Shown here in pieces: positions 26,093-34,715 of a stretch of DNA of 64,000 bases; the first letter of the stretch is position 1, and each line of letters begins with the position of its first letter. Origin of the DNA: Pseudomonas lurida (GTDB taxonomy: Bacteria > Pseudomonadota > Gammaproteobacteria > Pseudomonadales > Pseudomonadaceae); contig NZ_PDJB01000001.1 in NCBI RefSeq assembly GCF_002563895.1, positions 2,835,501 to 2,899,500 of the forward strand, written 5' to 3'. The position numbers and the translations under genes are program-made. A model generated the notes under the pieces. The model had not been told where the DNA came from. It made no database searches and worked only from the letters and a program-made list of their open reading frames with translations.

Positions 26093-27054
26093 GAGGCCTC
26101 ACTGAGCAGGGCCGCGTACGTCTCGATATCGACATTGCCGCCGGTGACGATAAGGCCTACCCGCTGGCCCTTGAAACGGCCTGCGTCGTTGAGCAAGGCC
26201 GCCAGGCCCAGGCAGCCAGTGGGCTCGACCACCATTTTCATGCGCTGCATGAAGAACTTCATCGCCCGTACCAACTCGGCATCCGACACGGTGAGGATGT
26301 CGTTGACGTTGTCACGGATGATGGGAAAGGTGTAATTGCCCAGGTGCTGGGTCTGGGCGCCGTCGGCAATGGTCTTCGGCGTGTCGATATGCACGATGCT
26401 GCCGCTGCGAAACGAGCGCTGGCCGTCATTGCCGGCTTCCGGTTCCACGCCATACAGCAGGCAATCTGGCGACAAGGCACGAGTCGACAGTGCTGTACCC
26501 GAGAGCATGCCACCGCCGCCAAGGCCAACGAACAAGGCGTCCAGCGGCCCCGTGGACTCCAGCAGTTCCTTGGCAGCCGTGCCTTGCCCGGCGAGGATGT
26601 GCGGATGGTCGTAGGGCGGGATCAGGGTCAGGCCGTGTTCAGTGGCCAGGTTGCGGCCGATCTGCTCGCGGTCTTCAGTGAAGCGGTCGTACAGCACTAC
26701 GCTGGCGCCATATTCACGGGTGGCGGCGACCTTGGCGGCCGGTGCATCGGTGGGCATCACGATGGTCGCCGGGATGCCCAGCAGTTGCGCCGCCAGGGCA
26801 ATGCCCTGGGCGTGGTTGCCGGATGAAAACGCCACCACGCCGGCTTTGCGCTGCCGTGGGTCAAACTGCGACAGGGCATTGAACGCGCCGCGAAACTTGA
26901 ACGAGCCGGTGCGTTGCAGGTGTTCACACTTGATGAATACCTGCGCACCGGTCAGCGCGTCGAGGGTGCGCGAGGTGAACACCGGCGTCGCGTGCGCAAC
27001 GCCTTCCAGGCGTTGCGCGGCGTCGATGACGTCTTGGTAAGTGGGCGATGGCAT
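26089..27054 (-). CDS. PLP-dependent threonine/serine-type dehydratase
   Basis: A 321-residue fold-type II PLP enzyme. The PLP Lys53 is in GSFKFRGAFNA, the phosphate/Asn loop is FSSGNHAQGIAL, and a Gly-rich PLP phosphate cup is GLGGGGMLSG. No C-terminal ACT domain is present, so it is the short catabolic type, as in serine racemase, TdcB-like enzymes and threo-3-hydroxyaspartate ammonia-lyase. GAGG before the ATG at 27054 fixes the start. Coupled to RidA. With a D-type dehydratase and a D-amino-acid regulator close by, a hydroxyaspartate or serine/threonine isomer is a plausible substrate, but this is inference. Confidence 0.86.
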   Translation of the reverse strand: MPSPTYQDVIDAAQRLEGVAHATPVFTSRTLDALTGAQVFIKCEHLQRTGSFKFRGAFNALSQFDPRQRKAGVVAFSSGNHAQGIALAAQLLGIPATIVMPTDAPAAKVAATREYGASVVLYDRFTEDREQIGRNLATEHGLTLIPPYDHPHILAGQGTAAKELLESTGPLDALFVGLGGGGMLSGTALSTRALSPDCLLYGVEPEAGNDGQRSFRSGSIVHIDTPKTIADGAQTQHLGNYTFPIIRDNVNDILTVSDAELVRAMKFFMQRMKMVVEPTGCLGLAALLNDAGRFKGQRVGLIVTGGNVDIETYAALLSEAS

Positions 27055-27167
27055 GGGTGGACCTCGTTGTCTTGTTCTGGATAAAATATCCATAAAAAGA
27101 CAAATAGTAAAGTTTCGTGTGTCCATGCTAGCGTTTCGAACTTCTCCGACCGTTAGAGGATTCGACG

Positions 27168-27782
27168 TTGATTCGACTCACCGACTACATCGCCCAGTTC
27201 TCCCGATCCACCCTTGCGCCTTGGGCAGACCTTACACCCTGGGCACTGGCAACCCAGGCGCCTGCGGTCGTTCGCCAGTTGTTGGCCAGACTCCCGGCCG
27301 ACGAGTACATCATCCAGGATGAAATCGCCATCCACCGTACCGCCATCGTCGAGGCTGGCGCTTTGCTCAAGCCGCCCGTGATCATCGGCGCCCACTGCTT
27401 TATCGCCAGTGGTTCACTGCTACGTGGCGGGTGCTGGCTGGATGAGCATTGCATCATCGGCCCCGGTGCCGAGTTGAAGACCTCGTTCATGTTCAGTGGC
27501 AGCAAGCTGGCGCACTTCAATTTTGTCGGCGATTCGGTATTGGGGCATGGGGTTAACCTGGAGGCGGGGAGCATCGTTGCCAACTACCGCAACGAGCGCG
27601 ATGACAAGGACGTGCTGGTGCGGGTTGACGGGACCTTGCAGCGCACGGGTTGCGACAAGTTTGGCGCGTTGCTCGGTGACCAGTGCCGCATCGGCGCCAA
27701 TGCGGTATTGGCGCCGGGTGCAGTGCTCAAGCCTGCCAGCGTGGTGGGACGCGGGCAGGTATTGGATGACGAGCAAGACTAG
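27168..27782 (+). CDS. Left-handed beta-helix (hexapeptide repeat) acyltransferase-like protein
   Basis: A 204-residue cytoplasmic protein with hexapeptide repeats in the middle and end (AIVEAGALLKPPVIIGAHC, CIIGPGAELKTS, CRIGANAVLAPGAVLKP). These repeats form trimeric LpxA/GlmU-type acyl- or acetyltransferases. The start is a TTG at 27168 with AGAGGA at 27155-27160; no ATG fits better. The first 50 residues are not repeat-like. It is divergent from the PLP dehydratase gene. Its stop overlaps the convergent OprB gene stop by three bases. A sugar-nucleotide acetyltransferase role is likely; substrate not known. Confidence 0.75.
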   Translation: MIRLTDYIAQFSRSTLAPWADLTPWALATQAPAVVRQLLARLPADEYIIQDEIAIHRTAIVEAGALLKPPVIIGAHCFIASGSLLRGGCWLDEHCIIGPGAELKTSFMFSGSKLAHFNFVGDSVLGHGVNLEAGSIVANYRNERDDKDVLVRVDGTLQRTGCDKFGALLGDQCRIGANAVLAPGAVLKPASVVGRGQVLDDEQD

Positions 27783-29101
27783 AAGTCGGCAATGAACTGC
27801 ACGCCGCCGACCACCGCGCCGTTGGTTTGCGTGAGCCCACCGGGGTATTTCACATATTGCAGGTTGGGCCGCACCATCAGCCACTTCGTGGCTTGCACGC
27901 CGTAGTTGATCTCGTAACTGTATTCGCGACGCTGCTCGGGCACGTACAGCGGGTCGTCGATTGCACTCACGCCATTGGCCGTGTTGAGCAGTTGCGTATT
28001 GCGGGTGTAGCGGTCACTGACCTGCAGTTTCGACGCGCCGATGCCAAAGGTGTCATCCGGGCGTGAATCGAACGGGCCACGGTAGATCAGGCCAACCTGG
28101 ATCAGGTTTTTGATCACGCTCTTGTCCGGGTCATTCATCGTCAGGTTGGCGAATACAGTGAGGCCACGCTTGCTGTTGCCATCGACGGTAGTCAATTGCT
28201 GTTGGCCCGACAGCCACCAGCCGTCGTTGCTGGAGTACATCCGATACGGCTTTTGCGAGCTGGCGGCATAGTTGCCGTCGGCGTCCTTGAGCATGTCCTT
28301 GGTATCGGCGTTGGTGTAGTAGTACCCGGCGTGGTACTCGGCATTCAGCCCGGCAACCTGGCTCTTCCAAATGGCCTCGATGGGGAAGCTGGTGCCTTGG
28401 GAGCCACTGATAAACGGTTTGAAACCATTGCTGGCCTCGGCGTTGCCGGGGTTCTTGTCGTAGGCACCGACCTGCACCGCGAGCTCTTCGGTGAACTGGT
28501 ACTTGGCGCGCACCGCCCACTGGCTGATGGGGAAGCTGTTCCACACGCCGTTCCAGTTGCCTTCCTGGGAGCCACACAGGGTCACGTTCTGGAATTCGCA
28601 GGGGAACTGGTCGAAGTCTTCGCCGTGGCCGAAGCGGCCGAGTTTGAGTGCGAATTTGCGTTCGAAGAATTTTTGCTCGTACCAGAACTGCGAAAGTCGC
28701 CAGGCATTGCCGCCGCCGAACACTTCCATGGTGGAGGTCAGGCCGGTGGCGTCAGGCTGGTGTACGCGGTCGTTGGTGATGTCCTTGCCATGACGCTCGC
28801 CGATACCGATGCGAAAGGTCGCGTCCTGCCAACCCATAAGCTTTTGCAGGTCCATGTTCACGCCGAGGATCAACTGATCGCTCCAGCGCGCGGTAGTGTG
28901 CGAGTCGTAGCCACCGCCGAGGTTGGAGCCGACTTCGCCGACATATTTGAGCGTGAAGTCATACCCTTGCTCGGCAAGTTGCGGGCGCAGGCCGTTCCAA
29001 TCGCCGAGCATGGCAGGTGAGGCAGGGTCGAGCAGGCCGGCGCTGAGGGCGCAGGTGGACATGGCGCTGCAGAACAGGGCCAGGGGGAGGGTAGTGCGCA
29101 T
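27779..29101 (-). CDS. Carbohydrate porin OprB
   Basis: A 440-residue outer-membrane protein of the OprB family. The N-terminal signal peptide runs to about residue 20 (ALFCSAMSTCALSAG). Family landmarks are MLGDWNGLRPQLAEQGYDFTL, FLKYVGE-type strands and SQFWYEQKFFERKFALKLGR. The C-terminus VGGVQFIADF ends in Phe. AAGGAA supports the ATG at 29101. OprB porins admit glucose and other sugars, and this one sits just downstream of the rhamnose operon on the same strand, 187 bases away across a REP hairpin. It may serve that pathway, though sugar choice is not visible. Confidence 0.88.
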   Translation of the reverse strand: MRTTLPLALFCSAMSTCALSAGLLDPASPAMLGDWNGLRPQLAEQGYDFTLKYVGEVGSNLGGGYDSHTTARWSDQLILGVNMDLQKLMGWQDATFRIGIGERHGKDITNDRVHQPDATGLTSTMEVFGGGNAWRLSQFWYEQKFFERKFALKLGRFGHGEDFDQFPCEFQNVTLCGSQEGNWNGVWNSFPISQWAVRAKYQFTEELAVQVGAYDKNPGNAEASNGFKPFISGSQGTSFPIEAIWKSQVAGLNAEYHAGYYYTNADTKDMLKDADGNYAASSQKPYRMYSSNDGWWLSGQQQLTTVDGNSKRGLTVFANLTMNDPDKSVIKNLIQVGLIYRGPFDSRPDDTFGIGASKLQVSDRYTRNTQLLNTANGVSAIDDPLYVPEQRREYSYEINYGVQATKWLMVRPNLQYVKYPGGLTQTNGAVVGGVQFIADF

Positions 29102-29161
29102 GGGAGGTTCCTTGGATTGTTGTTTTTATGGGGTGCAGCGCAAAACTCAGGCACACAGGAG

Positions 29162-29258
29162 CCCCCTGTGGGAGCGGGCTTGCTCGCGAACGCGGTGGTT
29201 CAGGCATGAGTCGGTTGACTGACGCCCTGCATTCGCGAGCAGGCCCGCTCCCACGTTG
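29162..29258. repeat. Long REP inverted repeat
   Basis: GTGGGAGCGGGCTTGCTCGCG near 29168 and its inverse CGCGAGCAGGCCCGCTCCCAC near 29236 can form a long hairpin of about 20 base pairs. It separates the rhamnose operon from oprB and probably acts as the 3' end of the operon transcript. Confidence 0.75.
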
Positions 29259-29288
29259 GCACTGTGGTGTTTGTGTGGGCGGGGGTTG

Positions 29289-30059
29289 TTACTGCAGGTT
29301 AACGAACAACCCGCCATCCACCAGCAACGACGCGCCGGTGACATAACGCGCCATGTCCGAGGCGAGGAATACGATTGGCCCGGCCACATCGTCCGGTTCG
29401 CCCAGGCGCCCCAGCGGCGTGCGCGAGGTCATGTAGGCGAGCTTTTCCTCGTCGGCCAGGTCGTCCTTGTTGATGTCGGTGGCGATGGTGCCCGGCAGTA
29501 CCGAGTTGCAACGAATGCCGTAAGGCCCCAGGGCAATGGCGCAGGATTGCATCAACGAATGCAGCCCGGCCTTGGTCGGCGTGTAGTGGGTTTGCATGCC
29601 GCCGCCCACCAGCGCACTGATGGAGCTGACGGCGATGATCGCGCCGCCACGCCCCTGGTTCTTCATCTGGTTGGCGGCCGCCTGTACGGCGAAGTAGGCG
29701 CCGTTCAGGTTGGTGTTGACGGTTTTCAGGTAGACCTCGCGAGGCATGTCGAGGAACGAGTGGAACGGGCAGATGCCGGCATTATTGACGAACACATCCA
29801 CGCTGCCGAAGGCCTTCACGGCTCCCGCCACCAGTTTGTCGCCCGTGTCCGGGTCGGCCGCGTCGCCACCGACTTCAATGGCCTGGCCGCCGAAGGCCTT
29901 GATCTCTTCGATCAACGAGTACGCGGCCTCGGTACCCTGGCCGCTGCCACTGTGGCCGATCACCACGCGGGCGCCCTGGCGCGCGCATTCACGAGCGGCG
30001 GCGCGGCCGATGCCACGGGAGGCACCGGTGATGATCACGGTTTTGTCTGCAAGCAACAT
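29289..30059 (-). CDS. L-rhamnose 1-dehydrogenase (SDR family)
   Basis: A 256-residue short-chain dehydrogenase. The cofactor motif TGASRGIG is at residue 11. The catalytic set is Ser146, Tyr159 and Lys163 (HYTPTKAG), and NNAG is at 92-95. AAGGAGAG precedes the ATG. As last gene of an operon that encodes a rhamnonate dehydratase, aldolase, lactonase-like protein, mutarotase and RhaT, it most likely oxidises L-rhamnose to L-rhamnono-1,4-lactone with NAD(P)+, the first step of the non-phosphorylative route. A broader aldose dehydrogenase is possible. Confidence 0.82.
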   Translation of the reverse strand: MLLADKTVIITGASRGIGRAAARECARQGARVVIGHSGSGQGTEAAYSLIEEIKAFGGQAIEVGGDAADPDTGDKLVAGAVKAFGSVDVFVNNAGICPFHSFLDMPREVYLKTVNTNLNGAYFAVQAAANQMKNQGRGGAIIAVSSISALVGGGMQTHYTPTKAGLHSLMQSCAIALGPYGIRCNSVLPGTIATDINKDDLADEEKLAYMTSRTPLGRLGEPDDVAGPIVFLASDMARYVTGASLLVDGGLFVNLQ

Positions 30060-30088
30060 AAAGACTCTCCTTCAGAAAATAAGCGGCA

Positions 30089-31147
30089 TCAGCCGAGGTA
30101 ATTGCCGTAGCCGACCATGGCGATCGCGCCGAGGATCACAGCGATACCGGCTACCAGCACGCCTTTATTGGCGGCGCTGGTGCCGTGCCATTCGCGGAAG
30201 TACAGGCCCCAGCAGTTGGACACGATGATGATGAAAGACATGTGCAGCACCCAGGAACTGGCGTCGTTCTGCAGGCGGCTTTCGCCCATGCCGTAGAAGA
30301 AAAATTGCAGGAACCACAGGGTGCCAGCGATGGCCACCAGCAAGTAGTTACCCAGCAGCGGGGTGCTGCGGTCGGTGTAGTTATGGAAGGTGCGGTTGCG
30401 CCAGTTCAGCCACAGGCACCAGATGCCATTGGTGGTCAGGCCGCCCCACATGATCACCATGAAGGTCACGTTGTTCTGGAACAGGCTGTTCGCGCCATGC
30501 TCCACAGCCGCTGCAGCCAGTGGCCGACCTGCGGAAATGCCGTAGCTGAAACAAGCGCTCAGCACCCCGGAGATCACCGCCACCAGCATGCCCTTGGCCA
30601 GGGAGAACTCGCTGACACTGGCGAACTTCACCGCCTGGGAGACTTCGCGTTCCTTGATCAGCCCGGCCTTGCCGCACACCGCGATGCCGATCAGCGACAC
30701 GGCCACGCCCCACAGCACCCAATGCCCACCTTGAGAGGCCAGCATCGAGGTCAGCGTGCCTTCGGTTTGCGTGGTAAACAGGTCGCGGTACAGCGCCGGC
30801 ATCAAGGCGCCAAGGGCTGAGGTAAGGCCCATGATCAGCGACATGCCCAGGGACAAGCCAAGGTAGCGCATGGTCAGCCCGAACGTCAGCCCGCCGATAC
30901 CCCACAACACGCCGAACAGGTAAGTCCAGAGCAGGGTGCTGGTGTCGGCATTGCGCAGGATCTGCGCCCAGCCGGGCACCGTCAGCTGCGCGGCGATGAG
31001 CGGCACGATCAACCAGGACACCAGGCCGCCAGTGATCCAGTAGCTTTCCCAGGCCCAGCCGCGGACTTTTTTGTAGGGGATGTAGAAACTGCCGGAAGCG
31101 AAGCCGCCGATAAAGTGCAGAATCACACCAAGGAGAATGATTTCCAC
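30089..31147 (-). CDS. rhaT: L-rhamnose/proton symporter RhaT
   Basis: A 352-residue inner-membrane protein with ten hydrophobic segments. The opening HFIGGFASGSFYIPYKKVRG and the conserved GGLTFGLTMRYLGLSLGMS are strongly RhaT-like. The start codon is a GTG at 31147 with AAAAGGA upstream. It lies 29 bases upstream of the rhamnose dehydrogenase gene and 40 bases after rhaM. It imports L-rhamnose with a proton. The operon also encodes a second carrier of the ACS type. Confidence 0.93.
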   Translation of the reverse strand: MEIILLGVILHFIGGFASGSFYIPYKKVRGWAWESYWITGGLVSWLIVPLIAAQLTVPGWAQILRNADTSTLLWTYLFGVLWGIGGLTFGLTMRYLGLSLGMSLIMGLTSALGALMPALYRDLFTTQTEGTLTSMLASQGGHWVLWGVAVSLIGIAVCGKAGLIKEREVSQAVKFASVSEFSLAKGMLVAVISGVLSACFSYGISAGRPLAAAAVEHGANSLFQNNVTFMVIMWGGLTTNGIWCLWLNWRNRTFHNYTDRSTPLLGNYLLVAIAGTLWFLQFFFYGMGESRLQNDASSWVLHMSFIIIVSNCWGLYFREWHGTSAANKGVLVAGIAVILGAIAMVGYGNYLG

Positions 31148-31187
31148 GTAGTCGAATCCTTTTTATTGTTGTTGTGCGTCGGTTGGA

Positions 31188-31508
31188 TCAGGGGCGTGTC
31201 AGTTGGAACATCGGCAGCAAGTCGACACTGACCGGCGAGGCGTCCGCATGGCTGGGCATGATGTCCTGCATGTACGTCCACCAGCGCTGCATCAGCGCCG
31301 TGCCGGGCAGTTCATCCAGGCCGTGGACGTCCTCGTGGGTCAGCACGGCGAACAGCGCGTTGGTGGGTTCGTCGAGGAAAATCCGGTAATCCACCACGCC
31401 CGCTTCCAGCAGTGCCTGGGCCAGTTCCGGCCAGAGGTCGTCGTGACGTCGCTGGTACTCGATGGCCTGCCCCGGGTTGAGGTTCATGCGAAAGGCACGG
31501 GTTTGCAT
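31188..31508 (-). CDS. rhaM: L-rhamnose mutarotase RhaM
   Basis: A 106-residue dimeric enzyme that interconverts the anomers of L-rhamnose. The opening RAFRMNLNPGQAIEYQRRHDD has the family His, with LWPELAQALLEAGVVDYRIFLD and the WWTYMQDIM end. It helps supply the anomer used by the dehydrogenase. The ATG overlaps the lactonase-like gene stop by one base (TGATG), indicating coupling. Confidence 0.94.
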   Translation of the reverse strand: MQTRAFRMNLNPGQAIEYQRRHDDLWPELAQALLEAGVVDYRIFLDEPTNALFAVLTHEDVHGLDELPGTALMQRWWTYMQDIMPSHADASPVSVDLLPMFQLTRP

Positions 31509-32389
31509 CAGTGGTCTCCATGGGGTGGCGTCGGCGTGTAGATGCGCACTGCGTTGTGCAGGAAGAACTTGGCTTGCTTCGCCTCGGGCTTGCCGGCCAT
31601 GCAGCGCTTGACCAGCCCCAATGTGGTGGCGAAATCCGCCAGGTGATCGCTATTGGGCCAGTCGCTGCCGAAGAAGCAGCGGTCTTCACCAAAGGCTTCC
31701 CACAGCACGGCCAGGCGGTCGTTGTAGAACGCCGTGTCGGTGATCAAGCCCTGGGGGCCGAGCTGCGGGATTTCCGCGAGCTTGGCGAATACATTCGGGC
31801 GCTCGGCGAGGCGCAGCAGGTCGGCGTTAAACGCAGCTTCTTGAGCCGCAGGGACTTGGGCGTTGGGCAGGTGGTCGACGATAATGCGCAGCTCTGGCAG
31901 CGCATCGCTCAGGTGCAGCAGGCCCTTGATCAGTCGCGGGTCCGGGTTGGCGCTGTCCAGGCTTCGCCCTGTGGCGGCGAGCTGGCGCAGGCCGTCGAGA
32001 AACCCAGGGCGGGTCTGGTCCAACAGCAGGTCACGGTCCCACAGGTTGCCGTAGCGCAGGCCAAGGAACAGTGGCTCGCCTGCCAGGGCATCAAGGTCGT
32101 TGGCAAAGCTTGCGTGCAGGGGGTCGAGGTTGCCGACGAAGCCCAGCATGCGCGGGTCGCTGCGCAGGGCGTCGAGCAGCCAGCGGTTGTCGTCGCGCCA
32201 CGGGCTGGCTTCAACGGCGATAGCCCCGACCACGTTGTGTTGGCCCGCCACGGCCCAGTAATCTGCCGGCAGGTGCGCGGCGTACAGTCGATTACCCGGC
32301 TCGGGCCATGGAATGCCCTGGGGGCGGTGCGGGTCGAACAGGTGCAAATGACTGTCGATGATCGGGCCGCTATAGGGAGTCAGGGGCAT
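31508..32389 (-). CDS. Amidohydrolase, probable L-rhamnono-1,4-lactonase
   Basis: A 293-residue TIM-barrel hydrolase of the COG3618 type. The metal-binding His14-x-His16 is in IIDSHLHLFD, a further motif is IIVDHLPNA, and the terminal Asp lies in FFGSDWPNSDH. Members of this family open sugar lactones. In this operon the expected reaction is hydrolysis of L-rhamnono-1,4-lactone to L-rhamnonate. The gene overlaps rhaM by one base. A 70-base gap to the upstream aldehyde dehydrogenase gene shows no gene. Confidence 0.85.
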   Translation of the reverse strand: MPLTPYSGPIIDSHLHLFDPHRPQGIPWPEPGNRLYAAHLPADYWAVAGQHNVVGAIAVEASPWRDDNRWLLDALRSDPRMLGFVGNLDPLHASFANDLDALAGEPLFLGLRYGNLWDRDLLLDQTRPGFLDGLRQLAATGRSLDSANPDPRLIKGLLHLSDALPELRIIVDHLPNAQVPAAQEAAFNADLLRLAERPNVFAKLAEIPQLGPQGLITDTAFYNDRLAVLWEAFGEDRCFFGSDWPNSDHLADFATTLGLVKRCMAGKPEAKQAKFFLHNAVRIYTPTPPHGDH

Positions 32390-32459
32390 GACGCCGTCCT
32401 TATCAAAAGCAAATTCGGAAGGGCCGGCACGCTAGCGTGCCCAGCCCCGTTTAACCCGC

Positions 32460-33893
32460 TCAGCTTTGCATGTACACCACATGTGTGTGGGTGTACTCGT
32501 ACAGGCCGTGCTTGCCGTCGGCGCCGCCGATGCCGGATTTGCGCACACCCGCATGGAAGCCTTGCATGGCCTCGAAGTTTTCTCGGTTCACGTAGGTTTC
32601 GCCGAAGTCGATCTCGCGCACCGCGTGCATGGCCTTGCCCAGGTCACGGGTGTAGATCGACGATGTCAGGCCGTATTCGCAGTCATTGGCCAGGGCGATG
32701 GCTTCTTCGAGGTCGTCGACAATCTGGATCGGCAGCACCGGGCCGAAGATCTCTTCGCGCATGATCTCCATGTCGGCGCGGCAGCCGGCCAATACCGTCG
32801 GCTGGAAGTGGAAGCCGGTGCCCAGGTCGGCAATTTGCCCGCCGCTGATCAGACTCGCGCCCTGGCTCAGGGCCTTGCGGACCTTGCGGTTGACGCTGTC
32901 CAGGCCCTGGCGATTGATCAGCGGGCCCATTTCCACGTCGGCCTGGGCGATGGGGTCGCCGTAGCGGGTGGCGGACATGGCTGCGCTGATGCGCTCAATG
33001 AATGAGTCGGCGACCTTGCGCTCCACGTACACCCTCTCGGCGCAGTTGCACACCTGGCCGGTGTTGATGATGCGCGAGTCGCGGATGGCCTTGACCGCCA
33101 GCTCCAGGTCGGCATCCGCCAGCACGATGGCCGGTGCCTTGCCGCCCAATTCGAGGTTGAGCTTGGTGATGTTCGGTGCGGCGGCCGCCATGATCCGCGA
33201 ACCGGTGGCGACGCTGCCGGTGAAGCTGATCATGTCTACGCCCTTGTGCGCCGTCAGCGCGCCGCCGACCTGGCCGTCACCGCACACAACGTTGAACACG
33301 CCGGCCGGCAGGTCGGTCTCGGCGACGAGCTTGGCAAACTCAAAACAGTTGTTCGGGGTTTCTTCGCTGGGCTTGATCACGATGGTGTTGCCGGTGAGCA
33401 ACGCCGGGGCCATTTTGCGCGCGATCAGGAAGAACGGGAAATTCCACGGCAGGATGCCCGCCACCACGCCCAAGGGCTTGCGGAACAGGAAGATATTTTC
33501 GTTGGCGCGGTCGCTGGTAATGATCTCGCCTTCGATGCGCCGGGCCCACTCGGCCATATAGTCGAGGTAGTCGGCGGTGAAGTTCACTTCCACCTCCGCC
33601 AAGCCGCTGACTTTGCCTTGTTCGAGGGTAATGGTACGCGCCAGGTGCGCGACGTTCTCGCGCAGCTTGGCGGCGATGCGGCGCAGGTGCCCGGCACGCT
33701 CGATGGCGGGTTTGCGCGCCCAGGCCTTGTGCGCCTGGCGCGCGGCGGCAAGGGCCTGGTCGACCTCGGCGGCGCTGGACGCCGGCACCTTGGACAGCAG
33801 CGCGCCAGTCGCCGGGTTGAGCACGTCGATGTGCGCTTCGCTTGGGGTGAAGCGGCCATTGATGAAATTTTGGTAAACGGGAACGGATGACAT
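32460..33893 (-). CDS. L-lactaldehyde dehydrogenase (AldA-like)
   Basis: A 477-residue NAD(P)-dependent aldehyde dehydrogenase. It has PWNFPFFLIARKMAPALLTG, the general base in LELGGKAPAIV and the nucleophilic Cys in INTGQVCNCAERV. GAGGAA before the ATG at 33893 fixes the start. It resembles E. coli AldA and should turn L-lactaldehyde, made by the adjacent aldolase, into L-lactate. Spacing to the aldolase gene is 11 bases. Confidence 0.9.
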   Translation of the reverse strand: MSSVPVYQNFINGRFTPSEAHIDVLNPATGALLSKVPASSAAEVDQALAAARQAHKAWARKPAIERAGHLRRIAAKLRENVAHLARTITLEQGKVSGLAEVEVNFTADYLDYMAEWARRIEGEIITSDRANENIFLFRKPLGVVAGILPWNFPFFLIARKMAPALLTGNTIVIKPSEETPNNCFEFAKLVAETDLPAGVFNVVCGDGQVGGALTAHKGVDMISFTGSVATGSRIMAAAAPNITKLNLELGGKAPAIVLADADLELAVKAIRDSRIINTGQVCNCAERVYVERKVADSFIERISAAMSATRYGDPIAQADVEMGPLINRQGLDSVNRKVRKALSQGASLISGGQIADLGTGFHFQPTVLAGCRADMEIMREEIFGPVLPIQIVDDLEEAIALANDCEYGLTSSIYTRDLGKAMHAVREIDFGETYVNRENFEAMQGFHAGVRKSGIGGADGKHGLYEYTHTHVVYMQS

Positions 33894-33904
33894 GGGCAGG
33901 TTCC

Positions 33905-34705
33905 TCAGTAAGTGCGCGAAGGCGCTTGGGTGTCGGCAGCCGGTCGATAGCGGGCGAGGGTGGCCAGGGCGCTCTGGCGCAGCAGGCTGATGTCGATGGC
34001 CACCGCGATGAAGCGGCACCCCCAGGCCTGGTAGCGGCGTGCGTCGTCTTCGTTGGGCGCCAGGATGCCGCTGACCTTGCCGGCGGCCAGTGTGGCGTCG
34101 ACCGCGTGCTTGATGCGTTCCTGCACGTCGGGATGGCCGGGATTGCCAGCATGCCCGAGGCCGATGGAGAGGTCGGCGGGGCCGATGAACACGGCGTCGA
34201 CACCTTCCACGGCGGCAATCGCAGCGACGTTTTCGACGCCAAGGCGCGATTCCACCTGCACGATCAGGCACAGCTGCTCATGGGCGGTGTTCAGGTAGTC
34301 GTGCACACCGTCCCAGCGTGTGGCGCGGGTCAAACCGCCGCCGACCCCTCGGATGCCATGGGGTGGATAACGCATGGCGCGCACCAGGGCCTGGGCTTGC
34401 TCGGCGGTTTCCACCATGGGGATCATCAAGGTCTGGGCACCGACATCGAGCAGCTGCTTGATCAGGCTGGCGTCACCGTTGACCGCGCGCACCACCGGCG
34501 CGGTGGTGTAGGGCGCTACCGCCTGCAATTGGTTGAGCACGCTGGGCACGGTATTGGGCGCGTGTTCGCCGTCTATCAGCATCCAGTCATAGCCGAAGCT
34601 GGCAACGATCTCGGCGGCGTAGCCGGTGGCGAAACCGGCCCAGATACCATAGTGGGTGGCGTCCTTGGCGAGGGCCGCCTTGAAGCCATTGCGGGGCATG
34701 TTCAT
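33905..34705 (-). CDS. 2-keto-3-deoxy-L-rhamnonate aldolase (HpcH/HpaI family)
   Basis: A 266-residue class II aldolase of the HpaI/GarL/RhmA type. Landmarks are GIWAGFATGYAAEIVASFGYD, IDGEHAPN with the catalytic acid/base His, the metal Glu in VQVESRLGVENV and IGPADLSIGLG with the metal Asp. It should cleave 2-keto-3-deoxy-L-rhamnonate to pyruvate and L-lactaldehyde. It lies between the dehydratase and aldehyde dehydrogenase genes with 10-11-base gaps. Confidence 0.9.
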   Translation of the reverse strand: MNMPRNGFKAALAKDATHYGIWAGFATGYAAEIVASFGYDWMLIDGEHAPNTVPSVLNQLQAVAPYTTAPVVRAVNGDASLIKQLLDVGAQTLMIPMVETAEQAQALVRAMRYPPHGIRGVGGGLTRATRWDGVHDYLNTAHEQLCLIVQVESRLGVENVAAIAAVEGVDAVFIGPADLSIGLGHAGNPGHPDVQERIKHAVDATLAAGKVSGILAPNEDDARRYQAWGCRFIAVAIDISLLRQSALATLARYRPAADTQAPSRTY

Positions 34706-34715
34706 GGCGGTTTCC

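Noticed and set aside
5687..29101. Calling one of the two porins NicP
   Set aside because: Both are far from the nic genes and belong to other operons; one is clearly OprB-like.
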